Assembly: GCF_013522925.1 (NCBI RefSeq)
Contig: NZ_JAAMQU010000017.1
Coordinates: 1-64,000 of the forward strand
DNA: 64,000 nucleotides
Direction of reading: 5' to 3'
DNA from: Pseudomonas japonica
GTDB lineage: Bacteria > Pseudomonadota > Gammaproteobacteria > Pseudomonadales > Pseudomonadaceae
Shown: positions 36,354 through 45,475 of the stretch, piece by piece
Numbering within the stretch: the stretch's first letter is position 1
How the letters are laid out: each line of letters opens with the position of its first letter
Program-made: the position numbers and the translations under genes
The notes under the pieces: generated by a model
The model's input: the letters and a program-made list of their open reading frames with translations, nothing else
Database searches by the model: none
What the model was told of the DNA's origin: nothing

Positions 36354-38087
36354 CTATCCGCCGGTACCGACAGGAAGGAGCGACAACCACTGCTCGACCT
36401 TGTTTTTTCCGCTCTTCTTGGCCTTGTAGAGGGCGGCATCCGCCGCTTTGAGCAGTGCGCCCTGGTTGAGTCCGCACTCGCGGGTGGAGGCGACCCCAAA
36501 CGAGCCCGTCACCTTGAACGTTCCGTCTATTTCCTGATGACTCATCTTTTCCAATGCGCTTCTGATGGCCTCGGCCCTGATCCGGGCGTCTTCGATCCCA
36601 CAATCGGGAAGGATCACCAGCAGCTCTTCGCCGCCGAATCGACACGCGATATCGGACGATCTCAAGGCGTTTTTCAGCAGCGCTGCACACGCCTGCAGGA
36701 CAGCATCGCCTGCAGGGTGTCCATAGGTGTCATTGAGCGACTTGAAGTTGTCCAGGTCGAGCATGACGACACTGAGCGTGGAATCGCTCCGCTTGGCGCG
36801 CGCGAGCTCGCGCTCCAACGTTTCCTCCATGAACCGGCGATTATAAAGACCGGTCAGCGGATCCTTGATCGACTGGCTTTGCAGCACCTGCCGCATCCTG
36901 CCATTGGCCAGGGCCAGGGCCGTCTGCTCGGCGATGGCTTCGGAGCACTGCAGGCTCGCCTCCGAGACTTCCTTGACCCCTGGAAAGCAGATATGCAGCA
37001 ATCCGAGAATCTCTCCATAGGCTGTCAGCGGTAGGCAAACGTGCCAGGTGTTGTCCGGATCAGCCTCCGATGTGTAATGACCGCACCGGACGTCATCGTC
37101 GGGCCCGACAACGTATCGACGTCCCCGCCTTACAGCCCAACAGTCCTTGGGATTGAGCAGGGGCCCCTCTGCCTCGTCCATAGTCCCCCAGCGCGCTGCT
37201 GGCATGAGCACGTCCGCCGAGTTTCGGTAGAGATAGAAAATACCGCTGCTACGGGCCAGTGAGCGCCGGCAATACGAGCTGGCCAGCTTCAGGGTTTCTT
37301 CCTGGTTCAGCTCGCTTTGCAGCAGCTGGGCCAATTCCGCGATCATGCCGATCTGATGGTTGCGCTGCTCCAGGCGCTCCAGGCTTCGGTTGAGCTCTGC
37401 CGAGGCGGCGATGGCGGCCGCCGAGGATTCCTTCTGTTGGGTCACCAGGCTGGTTTGCTGCTGTATCGTTCGCCGCATCGAGACAAAGATGAAGCGTACC
37501 AGTGCCAGAGCCAGCAGAAACGAGGCAGCCGACAAACCCACTGCCCAGCGCAGGTTTCGTTCGAGCCGCTCTTCAAGCAGGGCCCGCTCCTGGTATCCAT
37601 CTGCCAACACGAGCGCACAGAGACTGCGCAGATGATCCATCAATGCCTTTCCATGCCCATTGGACACTTCAGCCTCGGCGGCTTCAAATCCACCCCCGCT
37701 TCGCAGGTTGATCACATGATCCAGGTGCTCCATCCTCAGATCGACCTGCTTGATCAGCTGATCGATCCGATTGATGTCTTCAGGGCTACGTGCTGCATAG
37801 GCCTCGCGCAGTTCCCTGAGCGCGCCGGGCAATAACGAGGTCGTGATGTAATAGGGCTGCAGAAAGCGCTCCTTTCCGGTGAGCGCATACCCCCGCTGTC
37901 CGGTCTCTGCGTCTACCACCAGCGCCTGCACGGTACGAACGCTTTCCAGCTCCTGCTCGACCTTATTGCGCTCCAGCCGGGTCTGGTTGGTCCAGAGCAG
38001 CGTCACAGGACCTACGGCCGCCGTCAGGGTCATGACAACCGTCGCCAGGGTGGCGGCAAACACGAGGCTGGCTTTGCGGTAAGGCAT
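36354..38087 (-). CDS. Diguanylate cyclase with CHASE3 and GAF domains
   Basis: A 577-residue membrane protein. An N-terminal membrane segment is followed by a CHASE3-type periplasmic domain (QALVVDAETGQRGYALTGKE), a second membrane segment (AVGLSAASFLLALALVRFIF), a coiled linker, a GAF domain (about residues 245-395) and a GGDEF domain with DPLTGLYNRRFMEE and RFGGEELLVILP. GGEEL is expected to be active. It is the second cyclase of the island and is convergent with the chemoreceptor gene. Upstream lies a long perfect palindrome. Confidence 0.9.
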   Translation of the reverse strand: MPYRKASLVFAATLATVVMTLTAAVGPVTLLWTNQTRLERNKVEQELESVRTVQALVVDAETGQRGYALTGKERFLQPYYITTSLLPGALRELREAYAARSPEDINRIDQLIKQVDLRMEHLDHVINLRSGGGFEAAEAEVSNGHGKALMDHLRSLCALVLADGYQERALLEERLERNLRWAVGLSAASFLLALALVRFIFVSMRRTIQQQTSLVTQQKESSAAAIAASAELNRSLERLEQRNHQIGMIAELAQLLQSELNQEETLKLASSYCRRSLARSSGIFYLYRNSADVLMPAARWGTMDEAEGPLLNPKDCWAVRRGRRYVVGPDDDVRCGHYTSEADPDNTWHVCLPLTAYGEILGLLHICFPGVKEVSEASLQCSEAIAEQTALALANGRMRQVLQSQSIKDPLTGLYNRRFMEETLERELARAKRSDSTLSVVMLDLDNFKSLNDTYGHPAGDAVLQACAALLKNALRSSDIACRFGGEELLVILPDCGIEDARIRAEAIRSALEKMSHQEIDGTFKVTGSFGVASTRECGLNQGALLKAADAALYKAKKSGKNKVEQWLSLLPVGTGG

Positions 38088-38183
38088 GAGGTCGGCACGC
38101 TCCAGTCAATGCTCGTGAGCTTTGCATATCGGATGATAGGTGAGCCTAGCACTGCCCGTTGACTCACGACGGCGGCAGACCTA

Positions 38184-38209
38184 ACGCCTTGCGCAGCTGC
38201 GCAAGGCGT
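38184..38209. repeat. 26-base perfect palindrome upstream of the CHASE3 cyclase gene
   Basis: The half-site ACGCCTTGCGCAG is followed at once by its reverse complement. It lies about 100 bases upstream of the cyclase start. It could be an operator for a dimeric regulator or a cruciform or terminator structure; no T-run follows on either side. Confidence 0.75.
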
Positions 38210-38604
38210 GTTCGCCGGCCGCGTATCATACGGTGGCGAGGAGACCGTCCTGTACGACATTGTCGCTGCCATACCGCTTTGTATAGGTGTCGTACAACTT
38301 TTCATGGATAGTCGTCCTTTCCCTGTCTATGATGAGGAAGGGTATCTTGCGACGCTGATTCCTGGCTGGATATGGAGCACGCATCAGAAACGGCAACAGT
38401 GTCCTGCTGCAAACCGCTTGGAGTGCCGGATGGGCATAGCTGGATAATTCCTAAGCGAAGCCGTCAGAAGAACGCGGTTTTGCTTTCACGGCGAAGGGGT
38501 CCCCCGAAAGTTGCATGAGCCGTCCGACCAGAGGTGGTCGCGCCGTTGCCTTCCGGCCGCAGATCCATCCACGTTCTCTGTTAGCCTCTGAAGGAGGTCA
38601 TTCG

Positions 38605-38850
38605 ATGACTGCCACTCCACAGGAAATGCAGCTGCTCTCGGCGATTGGCGAAGGCCAATCATCCTTGAACGGGAACTGCGTGGTTTATATCGATGCGCTG
38701 ATCGCGCGCGGCCTGGTGGCCGGCGTCCGCCTTGGATACATCGAGTTACGATTAACTCCTGCAGGCCGTCAGGCCCTGGCTCAAGCTGAAGCCAAGGCCC
38801 AGAAAACTTCCCACATGTACAACCGGCGTCGTAGCGACCAGCAAGGGTGA
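38605..38850 (+). CDS. Small winged-helix-like hypothetical protein (paralogue 2)
   Basis: An 81-residue protein closely similar to 27464-27709: MTATPQEMQLLSAIGEGQS, YIDALIARGLVAGVRLGYIE, LRLTPAGRQALAQAE, ending YNRRRSDQQG. AAGGAGG lies before the ATG. It stands alone here. The pattern suggests a small winged helix; no function known. About 500 bases upstream of it carry no gene, only a 26-base palindrome and a 9-base inverted repeat (TGTACGACA/TGTCGTACA, 38251-38296). Confidence 0.65.
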   Translation: MTATPQEMQLLSAIGEGQSSLNGNCVVYIDALIARGLVAGVRLGYIELRLTPAGRQALAQAEAKAQKTSHMYNRRRSDQQG

Positions 38851-38986
38851 GTCTTCGGCGTCAGTGCGTATCCATCCCTGGCGGCGAATCAACAAGCGTA
38901 AGGGTTGTTGATCGAAGGCTTCGAAGAACGAGGATTTCTAGTGGGTCACTCCAGCACTGGACCCGCTATACGCTGCCTGCCAGGCC

Positions 38987-39412
38987 TCAGCGGTCCTTCC
39001 AGTAGCGTTGCATTTCCAGAAACAGGAACGACGCCGTCCAACTGATCAACACAAGGCCGGTCAAGCCTTCCAGGCCGGCCAAAAACTTCAGGGCCCCGAT
39101 GGGCTCGATATCCCCGAAGCCAATGGTCGTGAACGTGACGAAAGAGAAGTAGGCGCAGTCGAGCACGGTCCCATCAAATGCGCCAACCAGGCTGCCGTGT
39201 CCCCCCGTGCGTATCAGGTTGAAGTAGGCCAGGGCAAAACACCAGATTTCCAGGGCGTGGGCCACCAATGCACCAAGCACGCCGAAGGCGATTCTGAATC
39301 GGTGCCACAGGATCAGCCGGGGCATCCAGGCATTGAGCCGCAGCAGGCATTCATAATGGATGAGCACCGCCAGTGTGACGACCGCCGTGTTCAGTACAGT
39401 GATGCCTAGCAT
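38987..39412 (-). CDS. Small potassium-channel-like membrane protein
   Basis: A 141-residue membrane protein with hydrophobic segments at about residues 3-22, 42-66 and 113-133, and the pore signature YFSFVTFTTIGFGDIEP between the last two. TTIGFGD corresponds to the K+ selectivity filter (TxGYG/TIGFG). It has no cytoplasmic regulatory domain. It lies between the cyclase-rich region and the hybrid kinase and may affect membrane potential. Confidence 0.8.
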   Translation of the reverse strand: MLGITVLNTAVVTLAVLIHYECLLRLNAWMPRLILWHRFRIAFGVLGALVAHALEIWCFALAYFNLIRTGGHGSLVGAFDGTVLDCAYFSFVTFTTIGFGDIEPIGALKFLAGLEGLTGLVLISWTASFLFLEMQRYWKDR

Positions 39413-39558
39413 GGCCTGCGCTCATCGTAACCATTGGCTGCTGTGCATCCAGTACAGGCCGTAGTGGGCAGTGCCGCCTGGCTACCTGCCTAATCCTGGC
39501 TGCTGTAGCCGTGCGATGCTATCAACAGGTGGCGTTCGGGAGTAGGTACGCTGAAAAC

Positions 39559-39651
39559 TCACACCGCACCCAAATACAGCAATAGAGAGACTTCAAGGCC
39601 GGTACCCACACCGGAAATAAGGGCAATGCAGAGCCATTCACGACTGTTCAT
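39559..39651 (-). CDS. Possible 30-residue membrane peptide
   Basis: A short frame from ATG 39651, MNSREWLCIALISGVGTGLEV then SLLLYLGAV, forms one hydrophobic helix. It starts 7 bases after the stop of another short frame (39659-39784), so the two might be one transcript. No family known; too short to be sure. Confidence 0.3.
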   Translation of the reverse strand: MNSREWLCIALISGVGTGLEVSLLLYLGAV

Positions 39652-39658
39652 TTTATTC

Positions 39659-39784
39659 TCACACCGAGTGGTCGCAAGGGCCGCAGACGCGGCTGACGCC
39701 TTCACCAGGAGGGGCTTCCTCAACACCGTGATTGCGCCTTTGCAGCTTGCCCCAAGCGAGCGCCTGCAACCAGACGAAGATCAT
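39659..39784 (-). CDS. Possible 41-residue small protein
   Basis: A short frame from ATG 39784: MIFVWLQALAWGKLQRRN, then a polar tail with CGPC. It is divergent from the hybrid kinase and directly upstream of the 30-residue peptide frame. Ribosome binding site weak. Low confidence. Confidence 0.25.
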   Translation of the reverse strand: MIFVWLQALAWGKLQRRNHGVEEAPPGEGVSRVCGPCDHSV

Positions 39785-39886
39785 GCGACCCGATGACTGG
39801 CCAAATACCACTACTGTCGCTATCGCTGTTTTACCTTGCCAAATGCGATCATAGCCCAGCACACGCTGTCAGCCTGGAAGACCCCC

Positions 39887-41935
39887 ATGAGCAGTACGCT
39901 CAAACCCGCCCAATCCCACCAGACACTCGAAGACCCTGCTTATGAAGCTTTTGAGCGGCTGCGCCTGGCATTGGATGCAGGGGCCATCATTGGTACCTGG
40001 ATCTGGGACATTCCCCGGGATGTGGTGACGGCGGATGAGCGCTTCGCGCGTTCCTTCGGCCTGCCACCGGCGGACTGCCTTTCGGGCCTATCACTGACTG
40101 ACACCCTTACCGCTATTCATCCGGACGACGTGGAGAGGGTACAGCGGGCAATCAACGCAGCGCTCAACCACCCGGGGCCTTACCGCTGCGAATACCGGAT
40201 TCGCGGTACGAACGGTATTTACCGGTGGGTCGAAGCCTCCGGCCGGGTTGACACCGACGAGCTGGGGCGACCCGTGCGCTTCCCCGGCATCCTGCTGGAT
40301 ATCGATGCCCGCCGGGCCGCTGAGGCCGAGCGTGACCGCGCGACGACCCTGCTGCGCATGTTCGCCGAGGCGGTGCCTGGGGTCGTCTACGCCAAGGATC
40401 GCCAGGGCCGCATGCTGGTCGCCAACCGGGGCGCAACCGAACTGATCGGAAAGCCACCCGAGCACTACCTGGGCAAGACCGATGCGGAATTTCTGCAGGA
40501 TGCCGAGCAAGCCCGGATCATCACCGAGACGGACCAACGGATCATGGCGAGCGGAACAGGGGAAACCGTCGAAGAGGCCGTGAACCTGCCCGATGGGACG
40601 GTCAGCGTCTGGCTGTCCACCAAAGAACCGCTGTTCAATGAGGCCGGCGACGTCATTGGGCTGATTGGCTCCTCCGTGGACGTCACCGATCGCAAGAACG
40701 CCGAAGCGGCTGTTCATCAGCTCAATACCACCCTGGAGGAAAGAGTCAGGCACGCGATCCAGGAGCGTGAAGTGGCCGAGGAACAGCTGCGGCAGTCACA
40801 GAAGATGGAAGCGGTCGGGCAGCTCACCGGTGGCATTGCCCACGATTTCAATAACCTGCTCGGCGGCATCTCCGGTTGCCTTGAAATGATGCAGGCCAGG
40901 ATCAACCAGGGACGGTTCAATGACCTGGGCCGCTATGCGACCGTGGCCCAGGGTGCGGTGCAACGGGGGGCAGCCTTGACCCACCGGCTGCTGGCCTTCT
41001 CAAGACAGCAGGTGTTGGCACCCAAGCCCACAAACATCAACACGTTGATCACGGGCATGAAGGAGCTTATCGAGCGGGCCGTGGGGCCCTCGGTTCAGCT
41101 CGACGTACAATTGGCCTGCGCGCCATGGCCGGCGTTGATCGACCCCGGCCAACTTGAAAATGCCCTGTTGAATTTGTGCATCAATGCCCGCGACGCCATG
41201 CCCGGAGGCGGGAAAATCACCATACAGACCGCTAACAAGACGGTCACCAGCTCCAGAGCTGGCCAGTTGGACCTGCCGGCGGGTCAATACCTGCGCATGA
41301 GTGTCGCCGATACCGGGGTAGGGATGCCGGCCTCGGTGATCAGCAAGGTATTTGAACCGTTCTATACAACGAAACCGGTGGGCGAGGGGACGGGTCTAGG
41401 GCTTTCGATGGTGTACGGCTTTGCCCGCCAATCGGGCGGGCAGGTCTCCCTCAACTCCATGCCCGGCTGCGGCACCACTGTAACCTTGTATCTACCACGC
41501 TCCGAAGGAGACATTGTGCCTGAAGAACTCGCCTCTACTATCCGCACGTCAATCAGCTCAACGACCGATGACCGGACGGTATTGATTGTCGAAGACGACG
41601 CTGCGGTGCGCATGCTGCTTGCCGAGGTTGTCCTGGACCTGGGTTACACCGTGATCGAGGCCACCGATAGCGTGGCAGGCCTACGCACCCTTGAATCGGA
41701 CGTGGCGATCGACGTGTTGATCACCGATGTGGGCTTGCCAGGCGGTAAAAACGGTTTCGAGATGGTCAGCCAGTGCCAGGCCCGGCGACCTGAGCTGAAA
41801 GTGCTGTTCGTGACCGGCTACGCAGAGGATGCCGCGACCCTCTCTGGCCGGCTTGAAAAGGGCATGCATATTCTGACCAAACCGTTTGCACTGGACGTGC
41901 TGAGCAATCGATTGAAGGAACTGGTTGAGAGCTGA
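39887..41935 (+). CDS. PAS-PAS hybrid histidine kinase with C-terminal receiver
   Basis: A 682-residue cytoplasmic sensor kinase. Two PAS domains (about residues 25-155 and 160-290), a coiled coil, a HisKA domain with phospho-acceptor His in GGIAHDFNNLL, an ATPase domain (LNLCINARDAMPGGG, DTGVGM, GTGLGLSMVYGF) and a receiver with VLIVEDDAAVRMLL and phospho-acceptor Asp in LITDVGLPGG. The start at 39887 (MSSTLKPAQ) is preferred over 39836. A lone receiver gene and an HWE-type kinase follow, forming a signalling unit without a DNA-binding output. Confidence 0.88.
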   Translation: MSSTLKPAQSHQTLEDPAYEAFERLRLALDAGAIIGTWIWDIPRDVVTADERFARSFGLPPADCLSGLSLTDTLTAIHPDDVERVQRAINAALNHPGPYRCEYRIRGTNGIYRWVEASGRVDTDELGRPVRFPGILLDIDARRAAEAERDRATTLLRMFAEAVPGVVYAKDRQGRMLVANRGATELIGKPPEHYLGKTDAEFLQDAEQARIITETDQRIMASGTGETVEEAVNLPDGTVSVWLSTKEPLFNEAGDVIGLIGSSVDVTDRKNAEAAVHQLNTTLEERVRHAIQEREVAEEQLRQSQKMEAVGQLTGGIAHDFNNLLGGISGCLEMMQARINQGRFNDLGRYATVAQGAVQRGAALTHRLLAFSRQQVLAPKPTNINTLITGMKELIERAVGPSVQLDVQLACAPWPALIDPGQLENALLNLCINARDAMPGGGKITIQTANKTVTSSRAGQLDLPAGQYLRMSVADTGVGMPASVISKVFEPFYTTKPVGEGTGLGLSMVYGFARQSGGQVSLNSMPGCGTTVTLYLPRSEGDIVPEELASTIRTSISSTTDDRTVLIVEDDAAVRMLLAEVVLDLGYTVIEATDSVAGLRTLESDVAIDVLITDVGLPGGKNGFEMVSQCQARRPELKVLFVTGYAEDAATLSGRLEKGMHILTKPFALDVLSNRLKELVES

Positions 41936-42022
41936 CGGGTACCGGCCGTGTATTGCCGATGCCCGTCTGCCACCAGGTCGGCGTCTTATCTGAAGATTTT
42001 TAACCCTTTTTTGTTGAGCCCC

Positions 42023-42433
42023 ATGCGTATCCTTTTGATCGAAGACGACCCTATCCTGGCCCTGACGTTTGCTTCAACGCTGACCCTAGGCGGACACGAC
42101 GTGGTGGGAATAGCTTATTCCGCCGAAGAGACCTACCAGATCGTTTCCGGCGAGAGGAACGTTGAACTTGCCCTGGCCGATGTCAACCTCGAAGGCCGCG
42201 ATGAGGGGATAGAGATTGTTCGCCAATTGCAGGCACGCTTCGGCATTCCTTCCCTGTTCGTCAGCGGCCAGGTGGCCGCGGTACAAAGCCACTCGACTCT
42301 TGCGCTGGGTTGGATGAAAAAACCGTTTCCACCGGCCGATCTGCTCAAGGCCATCGACGTGGTAACCCCAGACAATACACAACAAAGCCTACCCCCCGCC
42401 TTGACCCTCTTCGCGCAATCGCCGGCAGGATGA
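42023..42433 (+). CDS. Stand-alone response regulator receiver
   Basis: A 136-residue receiver domain without output: MRILLIEDDPILALTFAST, phospho-acceptor Asp in LALADVNLEGRDEG, conserved Thr/Ser region SLFVSGQ and Lys in WMKKPFPPADLL. It ends 4 bases before the HWE-type kinase gene and is probably cotranscribed with both kinases. Such receivers act as phosphate relays or bind a partner. Confidence 0.88.
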   Translation: MRILLIEDDPILALTFASTLTLGGHDVVGIAYSAEETYQIVSGERNVELALADVNLEGRDEGIEIVRQLQARFGIPSLFVSGQVAAVQSHSTLALGWMKKPFPPADLLKAIDVVTPDNTQQSLPPALTLFAQSPAG

Positions 42434-42437
42434 CCCC

Positions 42438-43436
42438 ATGAGCCCTTCGAACCTTAATACGCTCTCTGTGCCGGACATGGGTGAGCAGGAATTCCGCGAG
42501 CTGGCCGATAACGCTCCCGTCATGATCTGGCGCTCGGACATCGACAAGCAATGCGACTGGTTCAACAAGCCGTGGATCGACTATGCCGGCCGGACCATGG
42601 AACAGTTGCTGGGCTTTGGCTGGGCGGAGGATGTCCACCCGGATGACTACGACCGTTGCGTCGAAATCTACGTGACAGCCTTTGATGCGCGTGAACCGTT
42701 CACCATGCCCTATCGCTTGCGCAGGAAGGACGGCGTGTACCGCTGGTTCCTGGACAACGGCGCACCCTATTTCCGCAATGGGCAGTTCGCCGGGTATTTC
42801 GGCAGCTGTATCGACATCACCGAGCAGCGCGATCTGCAGGAGCATCAGCGGGTTTTGCTCGCGGAACTGAATCATCGAGTCAAAAACAACCTGCAACTGG
42901 TCATCGCTTTCTTGCAGCTGGCCGGCGCGCGCGCGGTGGGCCAGGAGGTGCGGGAGGTCGTGGATACAACGATCAATCGCATTCTGGGGGTAGGCCTGGT
43001 CCAGGAGTACCTTCATCAAAGCAAAACGGGACAGGTCGATCTTTCCGAGTACCTGGTCAGCCTGGGCGAAGCCGTCCTCGCTTCCGAGGGCAGTGATACC
43101 GCCAAGCTGCTGGTTGAAATGGACAGTCTCTGGGTCTCGTTCCCGCTGGCGTCCAACCTGGGCCTGGTACTCAATGAACTGATCACGAACTCGATCAAGC
43201 ACGGCGGGCCATCGGCTTTTCCCATCAAACTGACGCTTCGGCGCATCCCTGACAACAGGGCGGTCCTGACCATCTCGGACAGCGGCCAGGGCTTTTCCGA
43301 AGATGTCCTTTCCGCCCGCCCCGGGACGAGTCGAGGCACCGGTATCATCGACGCGCTGGCCAGACGCTTGAAGGCTACCATCGAGCGGTACAATGAAGGC
43401 GGAGCGCAAGTCCGGCTGGTCTTTCCGATCGACTAA
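42438..43436 (+). CDS. PAS histidine kinase of the HisKA_2/HWE type
   Basis: A 332-residue kinase. The PAS domain (residues 15-135) is of the PAS_3 kind (WAEDVHPDDYDRCVEIY, YRLRRKDGVYRWFLDNG). The HisKA_2 segment LLAELNHRVKNNLQLVIAFL holds the phospho-acceptor His, and the ATPase domain shows LVLNELITNSIKHG and the glycine-rich GTSRGTGIIDAL. Such kinases often phosphorylate lone receivers like the one just upstream. Cytoplasmic. Confidence 0.87.
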   Translation: MSPSNLNTLSVPDMGEQEFRELADNAPVMIWRSDIDKQCDWFNKPWIDYAGRTMEQLLGFGWAEDVHPDDYDRCVEIYVTAFDAREPFTMPYRLRRKDGVYRWFLDNGAPYFRNGQFAGYFGSCIDITEQRDLQEHQRVLLAELNHRVKNNLQLVIAFLQLAGARAVGQEVREVVDTTINRILGVGLVQEYLHQSKTGQVDLSEYLVSLGEAVLASEGSDTAKLLVEMDSLWVSFPLASNLGLVLNELITNSIKHGGPSAFPIKLTLRRIPDNRAVLTISDSGQGFSEDVLSARPGTSRGTGIIDALARRLKATIERYNEGGAQVRLVFPID

Positions 43437-43542
43437 AAGTCCTGCCGTCGGTGAGGATGAGGCATGGCCAGGGCTTGAAAATGGGGTAGATGCAAGCGCC
43501 CGTAAAGCGTTGAGCGAGAGGCCCCCGTAGGTCACTGCCGGT

Positions 43543-43769
43543 CGGGTAAAGGTAGTGCCCTGCGTCACCGAGCGTCCGTTGGAGGAAACCGTGAGCCCGT
43601 GTGAAGAGCATGCCGAAATCGAGGTCGCGCTGTGGACTGTCCAGTGACCGCAGCTGATCTGAACACCTTCAGGAAAGCGTCATCGAGATTCAAGCGACTA
43701 CGGAAGAGGTGGCCGTAGATAAATCGGCGCGCGTGGTGGAAGACATCAGCGTCGGCAAATGCGAGCCAG
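43543..43769 (+). pseudogene. DUF2382 (YsnF-like) gene remnant
   Basis: Three frames in succession recall the DUF2382 stress-protein domain: RVKVVPCVTERPLEETVSP, then PVTAADLNTF, then EVAVDKSARVVEDISVGK. The usual text is RVRxYVxERPVEE...RPVDRPLTAADL...EEAVVxKxARVVEEVxVGK. Frameshifts separate the pieces and no start remains, so it is a relic. The rest of the 43437-44170 gap holds nothing that I can support. Confidence 0.6.
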
Positions 43770-44170
43770 TCCGCCAGTGGCCTCAACCCAAAGCTGACGC
43801 TCGCAAGCGGCAGCAACGGTCGATAGTAGCCTTAAGCGAGTTTTGTTTCGGGCCTCCAGGGGCTTCTAGGATCAAATAGGTAACGCCTGCAGTATCTAAT
43901 CCCTCAACTGGTAGTGCAGCATGATATCGATCAATCTGCCATGCAGATCGATGCCGCTTGGACAGACTTCATGCTTGACCCTAGGAAATACGGTCATGAA
44001 TGGTGGTAGCGGAAGCTCTGAAGTCAAAATGACGAGTCCGCTGAATCGGAAAGCGCCGCACCTGTTAAAGGCGATAACCAGAGCGTGCCCGCGGTCTGCG
44101 TTGAGCAATTTTTTCCAATAAGCGGCGCAGCCTCGCTGGCTTTATGTGCTCCCTTTCTAGGAGCACCATC

Positions 44171-45475
44171 ATGAACGAGATCTTCTGGCCCCCGCGCTCG
44201 CAGAACGTTGTTAGAACGGTCGAGATGTCTTCACCTATACTTGACCCCAGGCTTATCGCGCTGATGCGGAAGATCCTGGTGAGGGTAGATGCCCTTCGAA
44301 GCATCCAAACCTGCAACGATCCTGATCGGCATGTGGTCAACGAGCTGACGAAAAGCATTGCCACGCATCTGTCTGAAATTTCCGCCCTACTGCATGATGA
44401 GGACTCAAGCAAAGCAGTCAGTTTTACTGCCGAGGGGTTGATGGGCAGTACCCAATTCGCAGATATGAGCCAAGCCGTGGCTGCCCTAGATGAGCGTGAG
44501 TTAGTGTGCCACGTAGGGGACCTATCTACCTGGCTAGGCAAGTCACGCAATACGTTCTGCTCGGCATTCTTCGGTACCCCCAATTTGGCTCTTCAGCGCG
44601 TCTCTGATTGTGTGGACCAGCACTTTCCTGCTGCACTGCAGCGATTGGTTGTCGATCTGGGCGCCCCACTCAAAGCCTTACCCAATTGTGCGTATAAGAT
44701 CATCGACCTTTTCGGCATTGCTGGCGAAGCGAATTACTTCCCCAAGCATTTTGCTTATTTCATGCCTGAAGATCAGGGAGTCAAATATTCCCAAGTCAAA
44801 CGCACCATTGTTTTCGCCAATACCTATCGCAATCTCTACGAGAAAATTGCCGTGCAGCAGGCCACGCTGTTCGGTTGGCAGGCATCCGACCTACCAACAG
44901 CCGATGACCTGCAACGCTATCTTATTACTTGGTTTAGAGGGCACGATCTCGGGCATTCCATCGTTCTGCAAGACACCAACTTCGGTAGGTTGAGTAAGCA
45001 TGACCGGTGGGGATCAATGGTAATCCAGGAAGCGCTAGCAGATGTGTTTGGTTTTTTGCTGAGCGTAGATGCCGCTATCGCGAGAAGCGTAGACCTGCAG
45101 CCGTCACAAATGGTCCGAGTGTACGTGCTGGAATTGCTACGCTACCTCCGTCGCGGGCCTCGTCATTTCCCCGACGCCGGCTCCGCCTACATTCAGCTGC
45201 GAATTCTCAATGACTCTGGAGCAATCACCTCCACAAGCAGCCAGGGATGGTCGGTCGATGCCGACCGTTTCATTGCGGCCATGCATACGATTGCGCAAGT
45301 ATTGATCGACGCGGCGCTCACAGGGGATCTTACTAGATTTGAAGGCTTTATCGAGCAATACTGCCCTCATCGACTTAAGGGCGACGAGGATGACTTCATG
45401 TTTGGGCTTGGTGGCTGCGAAGTTACCCTAGGGTATGTGCAGCAGATTTTTGAAGGATCAAATCATGCAGTTTAG
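44171..45475 (+). CDS. Unknown protein with metal-site-like motifs, coupled to a LysE exporter
   Basis: A 434-residue protein that I cannot assign to a family. It has no signal peptide or membrane segment. The region about residues 265-310 contains WFRGHDLGHSIVLQDTNFG and, 22 residues on, VIQEALADVFGFLLS; the His, Asp and Glu spacing resembles a metal site in metallohydrolases but this is only a resemblance. AGGAG lies 8 bases before the ATG. Its stop overlaps the start of the LysE-family exporter gene by 11 bases, so the two are coupled: the enzyme may make or modify what the exporter expels. Confidence 0.6.
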   Translation: MNEIFWPPRSQNVVRTVEMSSPILDPRLIALMRKILVRVDALRSIQTCNDPDRHVVNELTKSIATHLSEISALLHDEDSSKAVSFTAEGLMGSTQFADMSQAVAALDERELVCHVGDLSTWLGKSRNTFCSAFFGTPNLALQRVSDCVDQHFPAALQRLVVDLGAPLKALPNCAYKIIDLFGIAGEANYFPKHFAYFMPEDQGVKYSQVKRTIVFANTYRNLYEKIAVQQATLFGWQASDLPTADDLQRYLITWFRGHDLGHSIVLQDTNFGRLSKHDRWGSMVIQEALADVFGFLLSVDAAIARSVDLQPSQMVRVYVLELLRYLRRGPRHFPDAGSAYIQLRILNDSGAITSTSSQGWSVDADRFIAAMHTIAQVLIDAALTGDLTRFEGFIEQYCPHRLKGDEDDFMFGLGGCEVTLGYVQQIFEGSNHAV

